Part shown: positions 11,301 to 23,300 of the stretch, piece by piece
How the letters are laid out: every line of letters starts with the position of its first letter
Position numbering within the stretch: the stretch's first letter is position 1
Source: Podocnemis expansa
Taxonomy: Eukaryota; Chordata; Testudines; Podocnemididae
DNA: 64,000 bases
Direction of reading: 5' to 3'
Assembly: GCA_007922195.1 (NCBI GenBank)
Contig: ML682123.1
Location: 1,354,368 to 1,418,367 of the forward strand
Notes under the pieces: model-generated
The model's input: the letters and a program-made list of their open reading frames with translations, nothing else
Told to the model about the DNA's origin: nothing
Databases searched by the model: none
Program-made: the position numbers and the translations under genes

Positions 11301-14300
11301 GATAATCTATTGGGAGTGGTCCTGCTTTTTGGTAGGAGGTTGGACGAGATGACTTGGTGGGGTCCCTTCCAACTCTATGATTCTATGATTCTATGTAGGA
11401 CCTTTCAGTCAGTACATACAGCCCACCTGGCTCCTTGCTCCCAGATATTGAGCACTGACCACTGGGCCAAAGTTAGGACCCATCACTCCCCTCCAGCCTA
11501 CCTCCACCACTGATGGGAAGGCTGCTGGGTCAAGGGCCTGGACAAATCATTCTGCACCTGACTCTGCTTTGCTCTCCTCTTCAGGCTCTTACCCAGCTGC
11601 AGCCCTGCCAGGCTAAGCCTCTTGCAATTGCTCCTTGAGTAACGTCATTACCACCTGTGGTATATGGCATATCCTGCCCTAAGTCACGTCCTTGCTGGGG
11701 GATTCTCTGCACTGGACAGGTTATCTTGAAAGGCTGTTTATCCCTCCAAGCTGCACTGGGTCCACTGTTGTGAGGAAAATCGGTTTAACACAGAGGGTCA
11801 GTGACCCAGAGAGAGCCCAGATAAACACCACATGGCCAAGATCATTTGAGGCACAAACAGAGCTGTGATTGGACCCTCAGGTGCTCTGCAAAGAAGTTGG
11901 TAGTGTCTGTCAGCCTGATACAGTGGTATTTGTGTAGGGTAGGGGGTACATCTTGGGAACTCCTTAAGGAAGCAACCCCATATAGGGATCGCTGCTATGC
12001 CCCATCCCCACCTCCACAGAGACCCCTGGAAAGAAGGAGTGAGCCCTGGGACTGGACTTGCTCCTCTGTCAGCCATAAGATGTGGAAGAAGGGTGTGCAC
12101 CAATGGACATCCCCTAGAACCAGACCTCTGTGTCCTCAGCCTCCCGGGACATCTCAGGGTCAGACAGGTGTACTGGGCACCCCCTAGAAGTAGGAGGAGC
12201 ACAAGTGGCCAAACCATGGCTCAGCGTCTCACTCCCATTCCTGCCTTGAGGCCCCACTCAACACTCTACCTAAATCCCTGAGTCCCCACCACCCACTCAG
12301 TATTCTCGCCCCCACTCCCATGTTGCTTTCCCTTAAGGCAGGTAAAAAGTGGTGAGGTCATAGACCCCAGCCCCTTTGTTCCAGAGGAATTGGTGCCAGC
12401 CCCTACTTTCCTATGGTTTCCCACCCCACACCTTTAGTGAGGTGCAACCTGCTTCTCTCCACCCTGTAGAAAACATTTCTGTCCTTTCCCAGTTTCATTT
12501 CACACTCACAAGTCTTTCCCTTTTCAAGTAGTGGAGGGAATGGCTGAGCTTCAGTAGGGGGCAGGAGATGTAGAGACCCCTTTCTATTCACAGGTAGGAA
12601 TCCCTTTACGTAAACACCTCCCAGAGCTCAGACACACCATCTCCCAGCCCTATTCTCTCTGCTCCACAGATGTTTCTGCACATGGCCGAAGTGGTGGCAG
12701 AAGCCTATGGACTGGAGCCCATTCAGGTGAGACAGCACCACCCCGCCATCACCCACTCTCCCTCATCTCCCCACACTGCACCCTTCTCACTCCACAATGT
12801 TTGTGTTTGTTTTCTGGTTTGGCTTTTTTTCTTTTTTCCTTTTTCCTCAGTTTGCAAGGGCTGAGTGGCAGTTAGGATCAGGTGACCCCAATTAGGGGTG
12901 GAGCCTTCCTGTTGGGGGGCTATAAAATCAGCCACTCAAGCAAGCTGCAGCAGCACCAGCTAACAGGGCTGTTAACAGGGGAGTTTGAAAGGGAGTTTCT
13001 CAGGGGAATTTGGAGGGGGAAAGACTTATGGCAGAGATGGAGGTAGCAGCAGAAATCACTCCAAAAAGGGAAGAGACAATGAAGATGAGAGGATGTGGAA
13101 GCTGTGGGATGTACATTATCTTGGAGGGTATAACACCAAAGAACTTTGTTTGTATGAAGTGCCACCTCTTAGAGCTGTTGGAGGAGAAAATCTGAGGGTT
13201 GGAGATGCAGGTGGCAACTATGGCTGAGTTTAGAAGGGGGTTTGAACAGTTGATGGAACAGAGGACTTGAGAGGCTGGAGACAAAACTCAGACATGAAGA
13301 TGGAAGCAGGAGCAACCACTTCCAAGGGGAGACTACTAAGTGATGAAAGTGAGCAGTGGAAACACGTGACTGTGAGAAGGTGGCAGAGAAAAAGACCAGC
13401 TAGTGAAGGTGAAATAGAGCTCAGTAACAGGTTTGCTGAATTAGCAAATAAAGGAGACCAGCAGAGGAACAGTGAAGGTGGGGGTGTGAGGAAGAAGAGG
13501 AGAGCAGCTAGTCCCATTCAAGGGGGAGTTGAGTGTCTGGAGATAAATAAGAGACCAGGGAGCATTCAGGAGTGGATGCAGAGGATTGTGAACAGCAACT
13601 GTAGACATTGTGACTCCCAGACCAAGAGAACTGGGGATAGATTGGAGAAGCACACTGTTACCAGGAAAAGGCAAGTGTATGTGATTGGGGATTCTCTGCT
13701 GAGGAGGACAGACAGGCCTGTAACTAGAAGTGACCCTGAGAACAGGAGGGTGTGCTGCATGCCTGGAGCTAAGACACACGATGTGGATCTGAGGCTGAAG
13801 AGGATCCTAATGGGAGCAGGAAAGAATCCTCTGATTGTCCTTCATGTGGGTACGAATGATATAGCTAGATTCTCATTGGAATGTATCAAAGAAGACTATG
13901 CCAGGCTGGGGAGGACTCTTAAGGAGCTGGAGGCTCAGGTAATCTTTAGTGGGATTCTGCCTGTCCCTAGAGGAGGACAACCCAGATGTGAGAAGATTCT
14001 GGCAGTTAACAGATGGCTCAGGCAGTGGTGTTAGAAGGAGGGCTTTGGGATGTATGGGCACTGGGAGGCGTTCATGGACAGAAGATTATTTGCTAGGGAT
14101 GGACTTCACCTGAGTAGGGAGGGTAACAGACTTCTGGGAGTGAGGCTAGCTCAACTGATTAAGAGAGCTTTAAACTGAGGACTGTGGAGAGATGGTTGGG
14201 AGATGCTCAGACAATCTCTATGCCTGATAGTAGCATTGAGGGGCAGGAAACTGAATTCAGATAAGACAGTATAAATGCTAGAAAGGAGGGAAGCACAAAT

Positions 14301-17300
14301 GCTAGTCTGAAGGGCGATGTTGGCAGTAGTAATAAAAGGCCATGTCAGGTACAGAATGGGAGCACATATGAGCAGCAAAAGCTAAAATGTTAATATACCA
14401 ATGCAAGAAGCCTAGGTAATAAAATGGAGGCACTGGAACTACTAGTAGAGGAATTGAAACCGGATATTATAGGGATAACAGAAACATGGTGGAATAGTAG
14501 TCACGACTGGTATATGGTCATTAAAGGCTTTGTGCTCTTTAGGAAAGACAGTTGTAATGGCAAAGGTGGTGGTGTGGCATTGTATATTAATGATGCAATA
14601 GGATTCTGAATTTCTTTGCAGTGATGACATTAGCAGGACAGAGTCTATCTGGGCCAAAATCACACTGGAGAAGAAAGCTACTAGGGTTTCTCCTGGATTA
14701 GTGCTTGGGGTGTGTTACAGACCACCGGGATCTGATTTGGACACAGATAGAGAACTCTTTAAGGCCTTTAAGGAAGTAAACACTACTGGGAACTGTGTCA
14801 TTATGGGAGATTTTAACTTCCTGGATATAGACTGGAGGACTTTTGCTAGCAGCAATCAAAAGGCCCAGATTTTCTTGGAGGTGATAGCAGATGAATTTCT
14901 CCATCAAGTGGTTTCTAAACCAACGAGAGGAGATGCAATCTTAGACTTGGCATTAGTCAGTAGTGAGGACCTCATAGAGGAATTAGTTGTAGGGAACAAC
15001 CTATGTTCTAGTGACCATGAGCTAATCCAATTTAAACTGAATGGAAGCGTAAACAAAAATAAATCTGTGATCAGAGTCTTTGACTTCAAAAGGGCTAACT
15101 TCAAAAAAATAAGGCAATTAGCTAAGGAAGTGGACTGGACCAAAGAATTCATGGATATGAACATTGAGGATGCTTGGAACTGCTTCAAGACAAAGCTGCA
15201 GGAGCTATCTGAAGCCTGCATTCCAAAGAAGAAGAAGAAAATTTCAGGCATGGGTTCTAAACCAAGCTGGATGAAAGTACATCTTAAACAGGTGATAAGG
15301 AGGAAACACAAGGCCTAAAAGGAGTGGAAGTTGGGAGGGATAGGAAAGGAGGACTACCTTTTAGAGGTCAGAGCATGTAGGGATCAAGTGAGGAAGGCCA
15401 AAAGCCAACCAGAGTTGGACCTTGCAAAGGGATTCAGAACCAATAGTAAAAGGTTCTTCAGCCATATAAATAGAAAGAAAACACAGAAGGATGAGGTTAG
15501 ACCACTATACACTGAAGATGGAGTAGAGAGCAAGGATAATCTAGGCATGGCTGAATATCTAAATAAGTACTTTGCCTTTGTCTTTAATGAGGGTGATGGT
15601 GAGATTGAGGACAGAGATAGGTCAGCTAATGGGAATGTAGAAGTGGAAATTACCATATCTGAGATGGAAGCCAAGCTTCAGCAGCTTAATGGAATTAAAT
15701 CAGGGCATCCAGATAATCTTCATCCAATAATTTTGAAGGAACTTGCACATGAAATTGCCAGCCCTTTAACAAGGATTTTTAAAGTATCTGTGAACACAGG
15801 GGTTGTATCTTATGACTGGAGAACTGCTAATGTAGTCCCTATTTTCACAAAAGGGAGTAAAAGTGATCCAGGTAACTACAGGCCTGTCAGTTTGACTTCA
15901 GCAGTATGCTAGGTCTTGGAGAAAATTTTGAAGGAGAAAGTACTTAAGGATATTGAGGAAAATGGTAACTGGGATAAAATACAACATGGCTTTACAAAAG
16001 GTAGATCATGCCTGACCAACCTGATCTCCTTTTTTGAGAAGATAACAGATTTTTTAGATAAAGGGAATGCGGTGGACCTAATTTACTTAGATTTCAGCAA
16101 GGCATTTGATACAGTTTCACACAGGGAATTATTAGTTAAATTGGGAAGGATGGAGATTAATATGAAAATAGAAAGGTGGATAAAGAACTGGTTACAGGGG
16201 AGACTATAGAGGGTCATAGTGCAAGGTGAACTGTCTAGCTGGAAAGAGGTTACTAGTGGAGTTCCCTAGGGTCTGTCCTGGGACCCATCTTATTCAACCT
16301 TTTCTTTAGACATTGGCACAAAAAGTGGGAATGTGGTAATTAAGTTTGCAGATGACACCAAGCTGGGAGGTATTGCCAATACAGAGGAGGATCGGGATAG
16401 CATACAGAATGATTTGGATGACCTTGTAAAGTGGAGCATTAGAAATAGGATGAAATTCAACAAGGGGAAGTTCAAGGTCATGCACTTAGGGCCAAATAAC
16501 AGGAATTTTTCTTATAAGTTGGGAATGCATCAGCTGGAAGTGATGGGGGAGGAGAAGAACCTGGGCATACTGGTTGATCAGAGAATGAGAATGAGTAGCC
16601 AGCGCGATGTGGCAGTGAAAAAAGCTAATGCGGTCCTGGGGTGCATCAGAAGGGGTATTTCCAGTAGAGATAGGGAAGTGTTAGTACCATTATTGAAGGC
16701 ACTGGTGTGACCTCACTTGGAGTATTGTGTACAGTTCTGGTCAACCATGTTTAAGAAAGATGAAGTCAAAGTGGAACAGGTGCAAAGAAGGGCTACAAGG
16801 ATGATTCGTGGAATGGAAAATCTTTCCTATGAGAGATGACTGAAAGAGCTTGGTTTGTTTAGTCTGACCAAAAGAAGGCTGGGAGGAGATAGGATTGCTC
16901 TTTATAAATACATTAGAGGGATCAATATAAGGGAGGGAGAGGAATTATTTGAATACAGCACCAATGTGGACATAAGAACAAATGGATACAAACTGTCCTA
17001 CAGAAAACTTAGGCTTGCAATTAGATGCAGATTCCTAACCATCAGAGGAGTAAAGTGCTGGAATAGTCTACCAGGGGAGGGGGGGGGGGCTAAAACCTTA
17101 GGTGCCTTCAAAACAGAGCTTGATAAGTTTATGCAGGGAATGATATGATGGACAGTGTAGCTTGGTCATTGTCTGTCTTTTGCTACTGGTGATGGGTATG
17201 ATAGTGACCTGGGAAGGGCCATTGGATCAAGTAGGTTCTGAATAATTAGAGAAATTCTTCTTGCCTGGCTGTTGTGGACTTGCCCTCATGCTCAGGGTTT

Positions 17301-20300
17301 AACTGATCGCCATATTTGGGGTTGGGAAGGAATTTTCCCCCAGGGCAGATTGGCTTGGGTTGCTGGGGTTTTTTTGCCTTCCTCTGTAGCATTGGGCATG
17401 GCTCACTTGCTTGTCAGTTCTCTGTGTTAGTCTTTAAATCATGATTTGAGGACTTTAATAGCTCAGTTATGGGTTTGAGGTTCATTGTAGGAGTGGGTGG
17501 GTGAGGTTTTGAGGCCTGCATTGTGCGAGAGGTCAGACTAGATGATCATATTGGTCCCTTCTGACCTTAGAGTCTGAGTCTAATGTGCTTCTGCCCTGCT
17601 CCATGCATCCCCTGCCCAGTTCACCAAGGGTTGAGGTTTTTCTTTCAGACATTGTTCTTCTCTCCATACCCCAATAACCCCACCCCATCTCCTGTGCAGC
17701 ACCTGGACCTGCTAGTTCGGGATTGGAGCAGTTCTCAGGTCCTTGGAGCCGACGGTGGAAAGAAGCATTTGACATACATCAGACAGGTGATGGTGGGGTG
17801 GGGCCTGGGAACATGAGGACTTTCCCCTCTACAGGCTGGTAGTACATCCCGGATAAAAGTTACCTGACAAATCCCATTATAAGGCCCCCTTTTTAGCTGC
17901 ATATAACTGCCAAACTTTAGCTGTTTAGTTTAGGCTTACCATACCTCCATTTTTTCCCAGGCATGTCCTCCTTTTTGTCTAAATCTCTGTCTGGAAGGAA
18001 TTTTCAAATATCTTAAAATGTCCAAGACTTTTCCCTTTTTCCAGGGCTCTCTAAATGAAGGCCAAAAGCACCATCATCTGGCCTGCAGGGAGGTGCAGAC
18101 AGCCCACAGAGTTTTCATTTCTTCCGCTCTGAGCAGGCTCAGGTGTGTGGTGCAGAGTGGGAGCAGTCTGGTCACTCAAGATGCCCCTGCATCTCAAGCC
18201 AAGTTAGGTTGAAATTTTCCTTGCTTCTTCTGTCCCTCAGACCTAGTTCTTTCTGTATTTCTCCAGCCATTTTTAAGACTGCAGCTGAAGAAAAGAACAC
18301 ATGATTTGGCAATATTGACTGAAAATGTGGATGTTTGTTCTTTTGATCATCTCTAGCACCACCATCACAACTGCCATCCCCAGGACAACCTCCCACAGCT
18401 ACTTCCAAGCAGGGACTTGATATTTGGCAGGGGCATGGCACATCAGTCAGAGTTTTCACTTGGGTGTTCCCAAGACAGTCCCCAACTCCCTCCCCCCCCA
18501 CAGCACACTCCAAACATTTGGTCAAGTAACAAGCTCTTGAATAACTTCACTTTACAAATGCTCAGGGGTGACTTTGTAGGTCAGTGCATCTCACCTAAGA
18601 CTGTGGCCCCAATGGGTAGGGTGGGCACTACAGGACAGGTTCAGGGGACTTACAAATGAAGGGCTGGCATTAGAGGGCAGCAAGTAAGACAACTGTATAT
18701 GGTTCCAGACCACAGAGACTCTCAGAAATCTAATTTCTATGCTTCAGCCCCTAGTGGCTGAGGCTGAAGCCAAAGTCTGAGGTTAAGGGGTGTGTGTGTG
18801 TGGGGGGGTCACAGTTTTTCCTGCAGGGTGTCACAGAGGTATTTGAAGTGCAAAGGGGGCCACCAGCACAAAAACAATGACAAACAACATGTTGGAGTTT
18901 AGCTGCTGAAGTCTCCAAAGATTAATTCACACAGATCAAGCTCCAGTCCAGGCTCTAGAGGCAACACTGGAGTTTCCCTGTAATTGCTGATCCCAGTAGG
19001 GCACAGGACTGAGAGTGAGATGCCTGTCACTCCGGTGCTGTCAGTGAGCTCAGACAGGGTGAAGGAGGAAGCGACTTCATTGCAGTGTGGAGGGGAGAAA
19101 AGCCAGGCCAAGGGAGGGAAAAGAGGAGGGCAGAACAAGGAGTCTATGACCTGTGGAGAGGAGATTGGGACTGATAGCCACTCCTTTCTGTTCCTGCCAC
19201 CCCTGCCTCACTTGCTGCACCTTCCTCACACCTGCCACAAATGAGGCAGGGCCTCTCCACACCCTTTCCTACTGCCTAGCAGCTCTGGCTGAGGCTAACC
19301 CTCTTTTGTGTGTCAACGTAATGATTCTCCCTGACTCTGGCAGATGCTGGAAAAGATGTCCCCTTGCAAACACCCCAAAGCCCTGGAAATCCTGAAGAGA
19401 AGCAGCACCCACTGTTACCTGATGCCCTTCCCTGGGAAAGGGATCATGACTGGCAGTGAGGGAAGGCTGAGAGGTAATGGACCCAGGACATCATCTTTAA
19501 GTGATTGGGTCATTGTTTGTACCTGCGCATGGACAATAGGAAGACAGGGGATCATATGGGCCCCACATTCCCCCACTATCACGTTTTCTCCCCTTTGCAG
19601 ACATGGATGCAGATTTCTGCGAGAGTCTGAGAAACTACATCACAGACCTGGTGGGCTCAACTGCTCAGCATTTCCAGAGGGACAAGCATGGGAAGCCGCT
19701 CACAGGGACACAGCTTGCTGCCAGCATAAAGGTGGGGAACTACCAACTGTGCTGCAGGAAGAGAGCTGGTGTTGCTCTCTCCTTCGCACTGACCGATGAC
19801 TGTATAGCCTGTACAGCATCATAGAATCGTAGAAGATGAGGGTTGGAAGGGACCTCAGGAGGTATCTAGTCCAACCTCCTACTCAAAGTGTGACCAATCC
19901 TGAATAAACCATCCCGGCAAGGGCTTTGTCAAGCCAAGCCTTTAAAACCTCTAAAGATGCAGACTTGACCACCTTCCTAGGTAATCCATTTCAGTGCTTC
20001 ACCACACTCCCAGGGAAAAAGACTTTCCTAATATCCAAACTAGACTTCTCCCATTGCAACTTGAGACCACTGCTCCTAGTTCTGTCATCTGCCAGCACTG
20101 AGAACAGCCTTGTTCTATCATCTCTGGAACTCCCCTTCAGGTTGTTAAAGGCTGCTATGAAATTCCCCCTCATTCTTCTACAGAATAAAAAAAAAAAAAC
20201 ATTTCCCTCAGCCACTCCTCATAATTCATGTGCCTCAGTGCTATAATCATTTTTGTTGCCCTCCACTGGAGTCTCTCAGATTGTTGACTCATCTCCAGCT

Positions 20301-23300
20301 TCTTGTCCGCTGTCATCCGCAAGTCTCTTTCTGCGGAACAACTGCTTAACAATCCCCAGTCTGTAACAGTGCAAGCAGGCATCACTTTGAGGCTGTACCC
20401 CGGCTGTACCCCACCTCCAGAGGAGTCTGTATCTCAGCACTCTTCCCAGTCTTTCTGAGATGTGTGCATTCTGTGATGTGACAGTTTGCTTTGGTTTCTT
20501 TGCAGAATTTATCTGATGTGATGAAGAAATGTCGCTTTGGCTTCTCCTCTCCCTGTCAGGTACCATCACCGCCTCTGTCCTGATTGTGGGGTGTCTCCCC
20601 TTTCCCATCCATGGCAGGGCTGGAGAAATGTTGGGTGCTGGGTCCATTCTGCAGAAGGCAATTGGGAAAGGGTCTGCTGAAATCTCAGGATTTTGGACTC
20701 TAGGGTAGAAGAATTAAAAAAAAAAAAAAACAAAAAAACAAAAAACAAAACCTACCAGGAGAGTGGTGTTGAAGGGTTCTCCTAACATGAGGACACACAT
20801 CCAGATTGTGAGACCCCTAACATGAAGCAGACCTCCAGCTGTCAGTGTACAAATGAGAGCCGTTAATCAGAGCTGGCCTGAAAATGAGGATTTTTGTTTT
20901 TCCTGGAGAAACCACTGAGCTTCCTGCAACCCCCCACTCCCTGCCCCCCACATTTTTTTTCAATTTGGCAAGGCCACTGAGGTGCCTCCTGGAAATTGTA
21001 GTTCACATTCTTCATGTGCCCCATTTTCCTGTATAGTTCAGGTAGACCAATGGGAGAGCACTTGAGATGAGCTGAAACTCAAAGGACAATGGTATCCTGA
21101 ATTCAGGTTCCAGGATCCTCCTAGGCTTGAAAGTCTAAGCAAGAGTCAGACTGGGAGCTAAGATTCAAGCCCTGTTGCTCTGAAGTGTAGACACAGCCCT
21201 GCTGGATTCATTCTGTAGGAGGCTACTGAAAGTACCCCACAGTCCCATGAACCGACTTTCATTCTCCTCTTGCCAGTGAAGTTTGGGGGACAGTCCAGTT
21301 TTCCGAGGCTGCACCACAAACAAAGGGCCATAGCTGGGGAGGATACTAGGAAATCTGGGATGGGGTGGTTGCACTCAGATCCACATAATGCAGTGTAGAT
21401 GTTGGATTAATCTTTTGTGGGCTTTGGTGCACGAATTGTGGCCCTGCCTCCCACTCTGCTCAAGCTCTACTGACTGGAAACTTCAGCCCTGCTTGGCCTC
21501 TTTACCCTGATGCCTTGCCCATGCATCCTGTGAACAGGGCTCCTGGGCTACGCTCCTGAGTGTGCCAAAATCACACCAAGCTGCAAAACCAGGGGCCAAC
21601 CCCTCAAACCACTGATGGGTGGTACTTAAACCAGTCTTACAGTTACTAACAAAACATGCTTCTGATTCCCCACTCTGGTCATCACCAAGCATAACACAAT
21701 AGAAATAGCCCCCTTTATTGTACTTCAGCTCCTCTGGTCTCTACCCAGCCACTGGGTCATGTAAAGAAATAGGTTCAAATGACCCCAAAATTTCAGTCAC
21801 ATCACCCAGAACAATATAGGCTTGGATCTTACCCAAAATACCACGCAGACAGCCAATCCTTTAGTAACTACAACTAAGGGTTTGATATAGGGGAAAAAAA
21901 AAATATGAGAGATGTTAAAGGGTCAAAGTGAATTACATACATACAAATGATCTAGAGTTCATAGAAAGCAAGTCCTTGAAGAACTGGAGTTTGCTGGTTG
22001 ATCCAATTCTTCTGGTAGACACCCAGCACCTGCAAATATGAACTATTAATATGACAGGTAATCATAAACAATTCCCTAGGCTCAGACAGCATCACACATC
22101 CCCACTCAGCTTCTTGTCCCAAAGTCCTGCCAACCTCTCTTGGAGAGCAAAGGAGGTGGAGAGGAGCAGGTAGGGCCTCATGGAGAAGAGGCCCAGCAGG
22201 AGAGGGGTCTTAGGATTAAGCACAGGTGACAGAGTGACCACAAATCAAGTGCTGGAGCCTCTTCTGATTATGAGCCCAGTGCAACAGTACCATTGAAAAC
22301 CTGGTGCTGGTGAGACCTAGGGTCCAAATATATCTAACCTGGGTTTACAAATCCGTACAGATGCTCAAACTCTAGGTTAACAATCCCAGGACATGCTCAC
22401 TCCAGTGCTGCTAATCCTGACCTTACACTGAAGTGTAGATGTAACCTTAGCCATTGACTGTAAAGTTCTCTTGGGTGTCAGACTCAGACTGGCTGAAACA
22501 GGTGCTACCCAGGCCCTGCTCTAGTGGAGAATTGGTGTGGAAAGGGATTGGAGGGTGGAGGGCAGGTGGTGGTTATCTATGCAGGAGAATAAACCGGTCT
22601 AGCTGTTCTGGAATAACTAGTTGGCAACAGACTCTCCAGTATAGCCACAGCAGAGACTATTCTGGAGAAATAGGAATAGGAAGAAATTTAATAGTGAAAA
22701 GTGCAAGGTCATTCCTTTAAGGACTAATAACAGGAACTTCTCCTATAAGCTGGGGACGCATCCTTTGGAAGTGCCATAGGAGAAAGACCTGGAGGTATTG
22801 GTTGATCACAGGATAACTAACAGCCACCGATAGGATGTGGCTATGAACAAATTTAATGTGGTCGTAAGATACATCAGCCAGATCAACCCAGGGGCTTGAA
22901 GGAATGCTAAAGGGAGGCCCAGGGGACCCCACCACCTCAGAAGGTCCATCCCAGCTCAGGCAGGCACAGTGGGTCGGCTGAGTGGCCCTGGGGCCAGCAT
23001 GCCTGAGTGCTGCCCCACCACTAGGCTGGCCACCTTGGGGACAGGGCTCTGGATCTAGGAGGGGCGGGCACAAAAGTGGGCAGCCTGAGGCACTGGAGCT
23101 ACTTAAGCCAGCCCTGATGAGGTGAGGTATTTCCAGGAGCAACAAGGAGGGTTAGTTCATTACACAAGGCACTAGTGAGACTTGGTCATGTATTCAGGGT
23201 TTAACTGATCTCCATGTTTGAAGTCTGGAAGGAATTTTCACCCAGGGCAGATTGGCAAAGACCATGGAGATTTTTCACCTTTCTCTGTGGTATGAGGCAT

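Larger units (their letters stand above)
12860..17582 (+). mobile_element. CR1 LINE, near full length, sense in copy 1 intron
   Basis: The 5' part has a TATA-like GGCTATAAAATCAGCC near 12920. ORF1: a Cys-rich zinc-binding piece (13010-13195) and, in another frame, an SGNH-hydrolase/esterase domain (13267-14034) with GDSL and GTNDIA motifs. ORF2: AP-endonuclease (14424-14609, then 14701-15318 with MGDFNF and SSDHE), reverse transcriptase (15331-15912, 15916-16209 with DFSKAFDTV, 16333-16710 with FADDTK), and C-terminal domain (16855-17148). From 14701 to 17148 the frame is single but broken by in-frame stops; one frameshift lies before 14701. The 3' UTR ends GGTCCCTTCTGACCTTAGAG. Inactive. Confidence 0.92.
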
